A stretch of DNA of 64,000 nucleotides from Mesodorylaimus sp. YZB2_4 (Eukaryota; Nematoda; Enoplea; Dorylaimida; Dorylaimidae): contig JASANH010001726.1 in assembly GCA_030248295.1 (NCBI GenBank), forward strand, positions 62,001-126,000, read 5' to 3'. Positions 23,208 to 34,078 of the stretch are shown here, in pieces. A program made the translations under genes and the position numbers. The notes below the pieces were generated by a model. It was not told where the DNA came from. It made no database searches and saw nothing but the letters and a program-made list of their open reading frames with translations. Within the stretch, counting starts at the first letter, position 1. Every line of letters begins with the position of its first letter.

Positions 23208-24005
23208 GGCGATAACAAAATCTACTTCACAAACACAAGGAGCTCGACAAGATAGAAACAACGGCTACAGAAGGAACCAGAAGAAAAGAAAGAAAAGAAA
23301 AACCATGAACTTTCTCTTCGGCGTTCTCTGCTCTGCGCGGCTGACGGGCACAAACAGTTTTGTTATAAGCAGATTAGCTAGTCGGTATATATTTTTGGCG
23401 CTAAATTAAATGAAGAAGCACTTGTGACCAATATTTTGTCTGCGTTTGCAAAGAGTGGCGGGGGTGTACAAACTTTCAGGCAGGTTCGAAGCCATACTAA
23501 TATTGGGCCTAATAATAAACGCCTTTGTACTGATGTGTGAAAGTTCTTGGATCACCCTCGAGCTGGACATGACGCTGGCTGTAATGATTTTCGCATATGC
23601 ATAATCGATCGTGAAACAGTCAGAATAAAAAAAAAGGGCAAAAAGTGAGTCCGAAAAATGGCATCTTTCGATGTGGGCACCCATATTTCACAAAACGTAG
23701 AGTCGGAGGTCGGCTACTCGTGTGGAGGGTTACAAGACGGTTGGATCGCATCAGGTCAGACCGGATATCGATCTGACGTGAGTTACAGGATTTTAAAGTG
23801 ATTATGCACGTGTGAGAGGGGGCGGGGAAATTATAATGCGCAGTATACGGTCCAAATAAGGCAGCCATATAGCATTAGTTCTCAGTTGATTCTCAGTATC
23901 TATTCTGTTTACAACCGATAAAAATCTGAAATTGTCTTCACTGAGGATGAGTCATTAGTGTTAAATGGCGATCCACAAATCACAATCTTCTAATTTCTAA
24001 ATACA
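23208..24005. other. intergenic between zinc-finger gene and mariner
   Basis: Short overlapping frames on both strands; none carries a motif or splice support. Confidence 0.4.
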
Positions 24006-24007
24006 TA

Positions 24008-25256
24008 CGGAGGGAGTCCAAAAAGTTCGTAGCTCGACTACATTCCGCATGAGCTGCAGCAGTGAAATTTGTACTCTACACTACCACACATCCCACTAGA
24101 ATCCCCACAAAAAATCACGCTGATCCATTCATGCGTTCTTGAGATATGGTCATCTATTTGGAATTGGGTCAGAGAAATTACAAATTTCGCGCATCAGTCT
24201 GTCATCAAGTTTTTAAAAAAGAAGGCTTGAAGCCCACAGAAATTAGCGATCGGATTGTCTTAGTGTATGGCAATGAGGCACCTAAATTGCCGTCAGTGAA
24301 AAAGCGGTCTGCTTTGCTCAAACATGGGGAAAATCGATTGAAGATGATCCAAGATCTGGACGACCAACTGAGGCGACACCGGCCAACAAATGTGATGTTG
24401 TGGCAAAGTTTCTCAAAGAAGGCCTTCGAAAAAGCGTTGCATACATAGCGGAGGAAATTAGCATTTCAGTGGGTAGCGTCGAAACAATTTTCCAAGAGAA
24501 ATTGAATTCATCCAGGGTCTGCGCGAGATGACCTGGCAAACGCGCGAAGAACTGTCAGAGTTCAAACGTCAATAGAGCTTTTTGGCAAGGATCGCGGAGG
24601 ACCCAGATGATTTTTATGAAAGAACGGTTGCCACTCTGAAGCCTGGATCAACCACTTTGATCTGAGTCAACAAAAAGGGTGCACATCCGCCAAAAAATTT
24701 CGCGTCCAGCAGTCATTGGGCGAGGTCATGGCAACAACTTTTTTAAAATTGAAACGGAATGCTAGTGATTGATTATATGCCAGTCAAGACCACAATCACT
24801 GGGCAATATTTTGCTGATGTTATTCGCCGATTGCGGGAAGAGATTAAAGCGAAACGGCGCGGGATGTTGAAAAAGGAGGTGCTGCTCCTGATTGACAATG
24901 CGCCCGTCCACAAAGCGCGCGTTGCTCAGGCTGCCATCGATGAATGCGGATTCGAACAAATCGCTCATCAACCGTACAGTCCAGACCTGGCACCCAGCGA
25001 TTATTACCTATTCGAAAAACCCAAAAAAAGTTCACGTGGCAAGAGATTTTCGAGTGATGAGGAAGTGAAAGCAGCGACTGAAGCGTTTTTTTGAGGGATG
25101 TGAGTAATGATTCTTTTTACGGGTATGCACGCGGTGCACCAAAGTTTAAACAAGCGCATGGGTCCCAGGGGATGTTATGTCGAAAAAAAATAGGCATGGC
25201 ACTGTACAGTTTCAATGAAAATGTGGTCAGGCTACGAACTTTTTGAACACCCCTCG
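24008..25256 (+). mobile_element. mariner transposon (DD34D), decayed
   Basis: The 1,249-bp element is flanked by TA (24006-24007 and 25257-25258). Its inverted repeats of about 27 bp are imperfect: left CGGAGGGAGTCCAAAAAGTT, right complement CGAGGGGTGTTCAAAAAGTT. This fits Tc1/mariner insertion at TA by a cut-and-paste transposase. Confidence 0.95.
24146..25094 (+). pseudogene. broken mariner transposase
   Basis: The N-terminal frame (24146-24448) reads as the helix-turn-helix region (FRASVCHQVFKKEGLKPTEI…). The C-terminal frame (24759-25094) has LLIDNAPVHKARVAQAAID and, 34 residues after the Asp, YSPDLAPSDYYLFEKPKK, the last two catalytic Asp of a DD34D triad. Between them the frame is interrupted by several stops and shifts (about 24449-24758). 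The part that should hold the first catalytic Asp looks deleted or unreadable. It cannot encode an active enzyme as it stands. Confidence 0.92.
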
Positions 25257-26169
25257 TATGTCTGTTATTCAGACGTTACGTAGGAAGCAACCGCAGAAAT
25301 GTGTATTTTGCAGGCGCTGGTTTAGAAAAAATATCTTGACGGACCCCGCTTTGGATCAGAGGCAAGGCAAGGCAAGGCGCTCTCTTGTGAGAGTCAGCCC
25401 GCAGTCGCACTACGAATCATTGTAAGAAACGATTCTGGAATTATTGTAGAGAACCATTCCCCCCTTTAAATCGCACCAAGCGGAGCAGAATTACCAAACA
25501 TAATTAATCCGTCTGCTAAGAAATGCCCCTTCGCCTGTGCGCAATCTGCAGTAGCAATCTCAGGGGGATGTATCTATCACGATGGGAAACGCTTCCGCAC
25601 GCAAATTATCTCTCGCATTAGCCGTTGTTTTTATCATAGCTTCTTCATCTGGTAGTCGGTGCTCCTCTTCCCATTTTGCAGTCAGCACGACCTCTCGTTA
25701 TTGCAATTGCACAATTTTTTCATTGAAAATAAGACCATAATCAGGAGGCGCGTACAAGACATATACCCTGTGTCAATGAACTTGCGTTAGCTGCGAAGAG
25801 TAGCTTTTCAGATGCCAAGCGTTAATTGTTCCGGGCTGTATCGAGACACGTATTGAACTTTTTGACACGCATGGATATGACATAACTTTTCCAAACAAAA
25901 TGTGCTAGCGGATATGCGTGGCCGTCTTTATTACTTTAGGATAGAACATCTTGCGCAAAAATATCTACTATGTTTGCTGGATTTCCACATCTTCCCCACC
26001 CCCCCCCCCCCCCCAGGTGCAGACATGCCCGTACTTATACAGTGTATGTGGGATTTTCATGCAATGTAATGAAAATGACAAAAAGGCTCCGCCATTTCAA
26101 ACCTAAGCATCGAGAATCGAGCGAGAACTAATTACCTGGTCGTACCAGAATGGAGAATTGATCTCAGGT
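25257..26169. other. intergenic, C run at about 25998-26015
   Basis: No gene found. A C homopolymer and a small GGCAAGGCAAGGCAAGGCG repeat (about 25360) are the only distinct features. Confidence 0.4.
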
Positions 26170-26223
26170 GAGAATCGTTCCAGAATTGATTCCCACTACG
26201 AGATCAATTCTGGAACGATTCTC
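26170..26223. repeat. perfect 21-bp inverted repeat (hairpin)
   Basis: GAGAATCGTTCCAGAATTGA plus T (26170-26190) is exactly complementary to 26203-26223 across a 12-base loop. GAACGATTC words recur in the next 80 bases (26255-26320), which suggests the end of a small word-rich element. Confidence 0.85.
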
Positions 26224-26403
26224 GCGAGAAGAGATGCAAAGTCGCACTAGAATGAGAACGATTCTACGGCGATAGTGCGACTGAGGGACGACTTCTCGAG
26301 AACGGTTCTAGAACCATTCGCGGACCTAGTGCGACCGCGGCCTCATTGTCATGGTTATGTCGGCACCTAAGCAAGTAAGTAGTGAACATGCCCTCAAGAG
26401 GCG

Positions 26404-26690
26404 AACCAGCCGCGGTGCAGTGAGAGACAGCGAGCGGCTTTGCCCGTCCTAGGTTCAATTCCCAGTGACAAACCCCTCGGTGACCATGCCGCGGGTGACT
26501 CACCCGGTACCCTAGAGGTGCTCCGAGTGGAGAGACGAGCCAAACGGGTAGGCAGTCTCGGCTGTCAAAACGCCGACAAGGATCACAGCCCACCTAGAAG
26601 ACAGCCCAACAAGTCGGTGCCTGGTCCTGGATGCCCCGGAGGAGTGGTGATGAGATGAAGGACCGTTTTAGGTGACAAAAATGTCTTCAA
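26404..26690 (+). repeat. tRNA-derived SINE, family A, copy 3 (degenerate head)
   Basis: GCCGCGGTGCAGTGAGAGAC replaces the head. The B box is GGTTCAATTCC, and the body keeps GAGGTGCTCCGAGTGGAGAG and GGATGCCCCGGAGGAG. More diverged than copies 1 and 2. Confidence 0.7.
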
Positions 26691-27248
26691 GCAGACACTG
26701 CTTCAATCTAAAAAAGCAGAAAATACCGCTCGGTTTTTATCTCTCCTAAATCCATCTTGTGCAAACCTGTGCCAAAAAAATCCTGTCCAAAATTGGGCTC
26801 AATTAGATCTGACCAGTTGCGAGCTACTGTACATACAGACAGGAAAAACAGGGGCCTCTGCGCGAGACCCTCGCTCGCACGCAAGGGAGCAAGCCGCCCT
26901 CTCTCCCTCCTTATTAAGGCAGCTTTAAACCTAGACCAGTTCTGTTTCCAAAAAGGATGTCTTCTGCTAGTACTCTCTTCTCACAACATGTCTTAAAATC
27001 GTCTGATTCGGTAACAGCCGATACCTGCATATCAAGTTGTAAGAAACCTAAGCAGCTTCTAATTAGAGCTAAAAATAATGAAACACAAAAATCATAAATT
27101 CGATGCGCAGGGTTCCTTTCCATGGACGAACAATATCAGAGATATACGTACTTTAAGTCCACCATAGAAAAAAAAATTATATAAATATGCTTCATATATT
27201 TAATTGTGCAAATATATTAAAGTGAACCATATTTTTGTAACCATTTTT
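26691..27248. other. 3' flank of the LRR gene, no gene seen
   Basis: AT-rich towards 27130-27240, the expected 3' UTR of the minus-strand LRR gene. No further coding signal. Confidence 0.45.
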
Positions 27249-28618
27249 CTAAGATTCGCAATCGCTCAGTTGCAAGCATAGGCCCTGAAAATTGTCGCAG
27301 TGCGTAAAATTAGCATCCGACAAATTATCCACTTGATTTCCAACAAAATCAACCACTCTCAGGTTTGAATTTTGGTCAAAGAGGCCATCTGGCAGATGTT
27401 TGATATTATTGCTGGTCATGTACAAATATTTCAGATTGGTCAAGGGATCGAATGCTCCTGCGTCCACTGTGGTGATATTATCCAAGCCAAGATGCAAATT
27501 TGTAACATTTCTCAAATTCTGGAGCATGGAAGTTTTTAACTGTCCAATATCGCAACCCATTATATCGATTGATTTCAATGACTTTGCAGAGGATTGAAGT
27601 AAATCATCCGGGCAATGCGGGCTTGGATCAAGATTGGAATCATTCCTATTCAGTTGCATAGACAGGCTCAATGTTTCTAAGTTTGTAAATTTCTTCGCCA
27701 ACTCGATGATTCTATTCGGCGGGTGACATTCGTTGACTTCGAACTCCACTATTTGATCTTTCAACGTTTCTAGAGCTTGTATGGTTTCTTTCGGAAGATA
27801 TAACTTATGAATTAAATGAATTTCTTTTAACTTCGGAGTATTTTCAAAAGTGTACTGAGCAATTGTTAGCTGAAAAAAAGTGTCACTCTTTGATTTTGGT
27901 TATAGCATAAACATTTTTCACTCACTTGTGCTAAGTCAGATTCTAAGTCTGAGCTGTCCGGAGTGTAAAATTCCACATGGAAGTTTTCCAAGATTGTGAA
28001 ATTTGCTAAACTTGTTTGGGTTATTGTGATATTTCCAGCAACGTATAAATGAAGCTGCTTGACTTGCGCTGCGAAACTACTGGCTGTGGCATTCGTACTG
28101 TTTCCTGTTGGTGTTCCGAAACGGGCGAAAGTGTAGGCGTCGGAGCTTAAAATTGCTAAAAAAACAAAAAATATCATTGAGTGCGTCTGACATTTGTTTT
28201 CAAAAATTGATTGATAATCTGAAAAATTTATCACCCGAAGAGGGATTCGAACCCTCTTGGATTACTGGAATTGTTGCCCAATGACAAAAAATGACTTAAA
28301 GTTACCTGCCGTTTGCTGCAAAATCTCAGCCAGGTTCCTACCATCAGTTCCGATTGCCGAACAATACATGTGGTCGATGGGATCAGATTGATTGACATAT
28401 TCAATAATTTCTCCAGTTTTTATATCAATGTCGATCCTTGGTTTGTATTGAATAGCGCATTGAATTTCTGTTTTCGCTTTGACTTTTTCTTCTGAAGAAC
28501 CTGCTTTAGCAAGTCCATGGTTAAAAATAAAAATAAATACAGTAGTGCATAGTAATACTGCAGACACCATTCTTGAAGGCACAGTCATGTGAGTCTGGTT
28601 GGCACTGGAGAAGTTCAT
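27249..28618 (-). CDS. secreted leucine-rich-repeat protein, three exons
   Basis: Exons 28618-28306, 28155-27926 and 27869-27249 join in phase into 387 residues. Introns are 150 and 56 bp, GT-AG. A signal peptide lies at about 16-38 (MVSAVLLCTTVFIFIFNHGLA). A Cys-bearing N-terminal part and several N-glycosylation sites (NSTNAT, NIT, NFT) follow. The C-terminal half carries leucine-rich repeats such as LRNVTNLHLGLDNITTVDAG, LTNLKYLYMTSNNIKHLPDG and SNLRVVDFVGNQVDNLSDA, with the LxxLxLxxNxI pattern. A Cys pair near the end (CLQLSDCES) may cap the array. No C-terminal membrane span is seen, so it is probably extracellular and soluble. LRR ectodomains bind proteins or microbial ligands; the partner here is unknown. 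The two upstream in-frame Mets leave the signal peptide somewhat N-extended; Met 17 would be the tighter start. Confidence 0.88.
28231..28290 (-). repeat. tRNA 3'-half remnant in LRR intron 1
   Basis: The minus strand shows a perfect T arm, GAGGG TTCGAAT CCCTC, containing a B box (GGTTCGAATCC), followed by an acceptor-like strand. No matching 5' acceptor half is found upstream, so it is not a whole tRNA gene. Probably a SINE or tRNA pseudogene fragment. Confidence 0.5.
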
Positions 28619-29676
28619 GACGTTCGTTTCGGCAGCATATGTTTTTCAGGTCCGGCTCGGAAACAAGAATGTGTATTGAGGGCATGAGCGACAGTCAAGA
28701 AGACAAAGGCCGAGGGGGACACTCATGAAAATTGGTGTATCTGATTAACTCCAGAGCAGGAATATTAAATCCGTTCGAAAAGGATGCGAATGCCGGATCC
28801 ATCATGAGGACACACTGCATGAGGAAGGGTTGTCAGGTACACTCTTGGCTAGGATATGACATGAATTTTCTCAATAGAAATTTTTGATGAGTTTCGATGT
28901 TGTGTGCGTAGAAATGAGGCAGATGCTGCTGTGTCATGACGCATATGATTTTGGACACGAAACTGCATCCATTTGTATTAAGGCTATTTTGAAACCACCA
29001 TCAAGCCTGTGCCGCAAGAGGGAACGCAGTGTCGAGCGCCTCCCGTTCCACAAGGCCTCTCCAACCCTAGTGGGATAAGGGAGTCACCCATCGCGCACAC
29101 AGCGTTCTCACAAGTTCAACAATGGTTCTTCCAAGAAAGCTTTGACAGACTTTTGACAACCACAGGTAATTAGCTAGAGGTGCAAGGGTGGCCCCACTTC
29201 TCGGTAAAGTGTCAAATCACACATTTTGCCTGTCAACTCACATGCATACATTTTACCATGCGTGTGGGCGCTTTACGGTAATCACGCTTTCTAGGAGGTC
29301 CAGCGACGAGGTGAACGGAGTGAAGCGACCTGGGGTCACTTTCACAGTCATCAAAGGACGTGTCTCAAATTTACAACGACCATCAACAGGCGCAGCCACA
29401 CAGACGCGCAATGTTAAGCGGGCAACTTTAACCGTCCATAACTCGACAAGAAATCAACAAAAAATGCACAAAATTTTGGGGATGAGCTACGTTTACCATG
29501 GCCAGTAATCGTCCAAAGTTCTGTTGGAAGTGGCTTAGCCGTTCTCGAGATCCAAAATGCACGTTTTGCTGTTCCAGAGATGATGACAGAAGATGACGGC
29601 GAAGTACTCAAGTCACGTCCACAGCAACAACCACTAAAGTTACAGACAAGAGCTGGTTTTTCTGAAAGCTGTCATA
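28619..29676. other. 5' flank of LRR gene, no other gene
   Basis: Should hold the LRR promoter. No conserved coding frame or repeat end could be defined. Confidence 0.4.
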
Positions 29677-30441
29677 TCAGAGGCCGTACCACAGAAAGCA
29701 AGTAGGGGGTACCTTTTGGTAAAGATAGGCCTACCTGGAGGTAGAGGCAGGGCTACCCTTACCTTACCAGTACCACAGAAAGAGCAGCTAGAGGGAGCCA
29801 AGTGGTAGAGGGGTGTCTACCCCTATCATTTGGCTACCCTGCTCTGGACCCGTACCACAGAAAACAGATAGAGGTAGGGCACTACCGTTTGGTAGAGGTA
29901 GGGGGTGCCAAAAGATAGGATTACTAATTGGTAACGGGTACAGGTAGAGACAGGCCTACCGCTACCACTAAATGCGGGTAGGGAAAAGATAGAACTACCT
30001 GATCTTTGCTGCCAGCAATCCATTACGTTTTTCTGTCAAGCTCCGCTAATAAGTCTGCACTTGGAAGGAAACAGGTTTTTCTACCTATTATCAGTGGCGG
30101 CAACACATAAAATAGCCATGGCTGCCGGGAAGAAAGGCTGACATCCTTCCGCATTGAAATAGGCCGACTACCTTATCCTACCCATTGTCCATCATCCTGT
30201 GCAGCCGTCTCATCTTTTGCGCGCTCTTTCGAATTGATTTCTTTGCCTACCTGTTGGCTACCCTCCTCTAGAGCAGGGTAGCCAAATGATAGGGGTAGAC
30301 ATCTACCTCTACCAGTTGGCTCCCTTTAGCTGCTCTTTCTGTGGTACTGGTAAGGGGGAGGATAGCCCTGTCTCTACCTCCAGGTAGGCCTATCTTTGCC
30401 AAAAGGTACCCCCTACCTGCTTTCTGTGGCACGGCCTCTGA
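29677..30441. mobile_element. foldback element, arms about 165 bp, ends CAGAGGCCGTACCACAG
   Basis: 29677-29845 is repeated in inverted form at 30270-30441. Ends read TCAGAGGCCGTACCACAGAA and its complement. The arms are full of GGTAG/CTACC words. It overlaps a second inverted pair (29846-30258 with 30442-30850), giving an interleaved arrangement: arm 1, arm 2, arm 1 inverted, arm 2 inverted. Confidence 0.85.
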
Positions 30442-30850
30442 AGGAGGGTGCCAACGGGTAGGGAAAGAAATCAATACGAAAGAGCGCGCAAAAGATGGGC
30501 CGGCTGCACAGGATGATAGACAATGGGCAGGATAAGGTAGTCGACCTATCTAAATGCGGAATGATGTCAGCCTTTCTCCATGGCTATTTTATGTGTTGCC
30601 GCCACTGATAATGGGTAGAAAAACCTGTTTCCTTCCAAGTGCAGACTTATTAGCGGAGTTAAACAGAAAACGTAATGGATTGCTGGCAGCAAAGATCAGG
30701 TAGTTCATCTTTTCCCTACCCGCATTTAGTGGTAGCAGTAGGCCTGTCTCTACCTCTACCCGTTACCAATTGGTAATCCTAACTTTTGGCACCCCCTACC
30801 TCTACCAAACGGCAGTGCCCTACCTCTATCTGCTTCTGTGGTACGGGTCC
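29846..30850. mobile_element. larger foldback pair, arms about 410 bp
   Basis: Starts GGACCCGTACCACAGAAAAC and ends in the complement. Both arms share GGCAGCAATCCATTACGTTT-like words, the TCAGTGGCGGCAACAC block and GCGCGCTCTTTCG. No coding capacity seen. The inner loop is occupied by the inverted arm of the 29677 element. Confidence 0.85.
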
Positions 30851-31430
30851 TGGCTGAAGACGCCAGTTTAGGAAACCCGTTCTCAGAGAGCTGGCTGTGG
30901 GCGATTCACCAGGAATTCAATTGTAGGTGGAAGTGGTGCCCTAGATTAGGAAAACTGATCCCAATTGCCAGTCGGGGCCCTCCATTGTTGCCCTCTATCA
31001 TCCGGAAACGCTGATTCTGGCGCAGGATGCCCTCGGCGGTGATGCTCTAGCAGCTACAAGTGAGGCCGTCAGATGGAACCTGCCATGAGAGTTAATCGCC
31101 TCACTCACTTCCGCACCCGTCATTATGACTGCTGGCTGGCAACTGGCAAAACCCATAGGAAATTGGGGTAGGAAGGGGGCCGAGCCCAAAAAAATTTTAA
31201 AATCTGTCCTCATATTGGCCACCTTCTACTCTAAGAAGTCAAGTCTAGAAGCGAAACGGGATATTGCAGGTGCAGTTGGACAGTACAAATTTGTGAAATT
31301 CTACGCTGTCGCCTCAGACAGCATGAGGCAAGGGACGATCACGTTAACTTAGTCCTAAACTTCTCCTCCCCTGTCCGTTTTTGCCCGAAATCCGTCAGCC
31401 CCTTTCTCCCTGACTGCGGGTGCTGTAAAA
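30851..31430. mobile_element. body of a repeat shared with 55350-56110
   Basis: CTGGCTGAAGACGCCAGTTT onward matches 55350-56110 in the same orientation over several hundred bases, with indels. Shared words include CGCAGGATGCCCTCGGCGGT and GAAGTCAAGTCTAGAAGCG. The 3' part of this copy is interrupted at about 31430 by another foldback arm. Confidence 0.8.
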
Positions 31431-31437
31431 AATAGAA

Positions 31438-31766
31438 CACATAAAACACATAAAAAAGCCACGGCTGCCGGGGAGAAAGGCTGACATCCTTCCGCATTCA
31501 GATAGGTCGACTACCTTATCCTACCTATTGTTTATCATCTTTTGCGCGCTCTTTCGTATTGATTTCTTTCCCTACACGTTGGCTACCCTCCTCTAGAGCA
31601 GGGTAGCCAAATGATAGGGGTAGACATCTACCTCTACCAGTTGGCTCCCTCTAGCTGCTCTTTCTGTGGTACTGGTAAGGGTGAGGATAGCCCTGTCTCT
31701 ACCTCCAGGTAGGCCTATCTTTGCCAAAAGGTACCCCCTACCTGCTTTCTGTGGTACGGCCTCAGA
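31438..31766. mobile_element. third copy of the CTACC-rich foldback arm
   Basis: Matches 30110-30441 in the same direction (CATCCTTCCGCATTCAGATA … TGCTTTCTGTGGTACGGCC). It sits between the body (30851-31430) and the end module (31780-32068) of another repeat, so it probably inserted into that repeat. Confidence 0.8.
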
Positions 31767-31779
31767 ATAGAACTAAGGC

Positions 31780-32068
31780 GTTTCAGTCAGGGTTGCCCCC
31801 ATCAACCTCTCACAAGCCAAATGAGCCGCGCTCCTATGTGGACAGAAGGTGGGTGGGGTCGAAACTTGCAAAAAACGTCGATGTGATGCATTGGCGGCCA
31901 GTCCAGTGGGGTGAAGCGTCGATCCTAGCTGCCTGCATGAAGACATGACTGGACGCCAGAGAAAAAATTTTGGCGGGAATCCAAAATCCCGATCCGGCCG
32001 ACCCACAGCTTGGGTCGGCTCCCCCAAACCGATCCGGCCCGGATCGGTGGGTCGGTCGATGCTGGCTA
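31780..32068. mobile_element. end module of the GTCGATGCTGG repeat family
   Basis: Reverse complement of 55030-55345. Ends in CCGATCCGGCCCGGATCGGT then GGGTCGGTCGATGCTGG. Shared internal words include CATGAAGACATGACTGGACG. No coding sequence. Confidence 0.8.
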
Positions 32069-34078
32069 GTACCCTCATGAATATACTAGGTCGTATTTTG
32101 GAGTAAGTTCGAAAGCTTGGAGTTTTGAAATACGATTGCCTTTTGTTACCTCGAACTTACTTGGAAACAGTGAGGACTTGCTGCAGTAAGCTAGCATCTG
32201 TCGTGACAGCACGAGTAATGAATGTGTGGCACCTACCCAGTGATACTGAAACAAGAAATTTAGCTTCTGTGCAGCCAGCATACTCATAGCTGTAGGCGTA
32301 CAGCCTTCTGCAATAGAACTAACGACCATCGGCCCTTGTGTTGTCATCTCTTTATCGCCTGCATGAAGTGGCTGAGGTAGGGGACGCCCTGTTACACTTT
32401 TTATTAGTGACAGTGTAGCAATTCTGTGTTGTCACAATATTTCTGTTAACGCGGCCGAGGGAGCCCAGCCAACCTCGTCTCGCCCTGCATTTGGTTCGAG
32501 TAGGGTGGCTGGGCTAACCTTTTCGTTGTCTGATGACAGAATTTTTTAGAAATATGGCTATGATGTGGGACAGGACTAGACGGTGCATGCTTCATTTGTT
32601 GGGACCATGGAGCACATGGGGCACAAGATCTCAAGCTCTATGTTTATGATATGATTAGATTCACAACCGGATTGGATCGGATTGGAAAAATTTCAGATCA
32701 TCGGATTAAAAAAGGAAGCATCCATGCCGAATATTGATCTCATTTATTACACAATATAAAAATGGAGTGAGTGAGAAAAATTGCGCGGTACTTCGTTGTT
32801 TGCCTACGGTTAATGCAGAAACTATAGATTGTCGGATCTGATGGCTCAGATCGGATGATCCGATCCGGATGGTGATTTTTCGGACCGAATATCTGATCCG
32901 AAGGGATGGGATCTGATCCGATCCGGCCGTGAGATTACATATTACATTTCAAGATACGGTATGAATCATGTATAATTCGACGATCGCGGATTTAGAAACA
33001 TTTTAGGCCAGTTGTTTTCCCACAAGAGGTTCGTAGCATGTGGATGCTCATGTGCCCACTATGTGTTACATTCAAAGATGGTCATCGAAATATTATGATC
33101 TCCCCAGAAATAATGTTTGCACACTACTGCACGTACAGACGCATTTAAAAGTTTTCATCAACTTTTAATCCAATCTGGTCTAAATCTTACTTCAATCAGA
33201 AATTCTTTCAATCCAGTCCAATCCATGCTTGTGGTAAGTAATGACCCTCAGTCAGACACAGAGCCCACAGGAACGTGAATCGCTCAGCCCGCCAGCCTCA
33301 ATGGGTGTGCTCTCAACACAGATATTCCTTGCAAGTCTTAGTTTTCAGCTTTTAAAATAGGCGCTCAGGGGCGTAAGCATTTATAACAAGAAGGCACCTT
33401 TCACCTAAAGACAGTACGAAAAAAAAGAATTGCGCAAACTTTGCTTGCTTGACGCAGGTTCCCACCCATTATGCATGTGTCAATAACGCGATTATTTCGC
33501 GCGGTTTTTTTTAAAAACTATCACAATTTTTCCAATAATTTATTAAGCCCAATTTTATCAAGAACCAGTCTCCAATTGAACTCGATTGTAAATCGCGCAT
33601 TCAAGCTCGAAAAGAATGGGTGCCAAGTAAGCCATTCGATGGTGCTTGTCTGTTTTTTCCAACTACTATAGGCACACTGGAAGTAATAATCTCACTTGGT
33701 GGCCTTTTTTGGCAATGCAAACTAAATTAAACTTACTTGTTGATTGTTTGAATTTGTAAAAGTTAGTTTGCCAGTCCAGCGTGTGAATATTAGCAAAGAC
33801 ACAGTTTCTATGCTCTACCACCACCTTTAATATACAGGGGTGCACGCATATGAACATTCAGTAGTAACCAGATATAGGCCACTCCGAAACCGCCATGCGA
33901 GAGGAATGCCTTTGCCTAGTACCCTCAGTTTTGACCTACTTCGAGTTCCTTTGGTACACATTCCAGCTGGCAGTGCTGCACTAGTCTTTATACAGGCAGT
34001 TATGTCTGTGAATGTCAGCAGCCTTCACTGTAACATCAAAATTCTGTTTTCTAGAGATTAAAAGAGAGATCGTCAAAA
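32069..34078. other. intergenic before the nucleoside hydrolase; GGATC-rich repeat at 32660-32940
   Basis: At 32660-32700 and 32830-32930 the words GGATCGGATTGG, GGATCTGATCC and GATCCGATCCGG recur, resembling the paired word arrays of the other elements; outer ends are not clear. No host gene was recognised in the rest. A TTTTCTAG acceptor-like site (34053-34054) lies 24 bases before the hydrolase ATG. Confidence 0.45.

Noticed and set aside
32075-32634. Minus-strand frames with possible donor TGG|GTAGGT
   Set aside because: No recognised domain, no partner exons and next to repeats; too weak to call.
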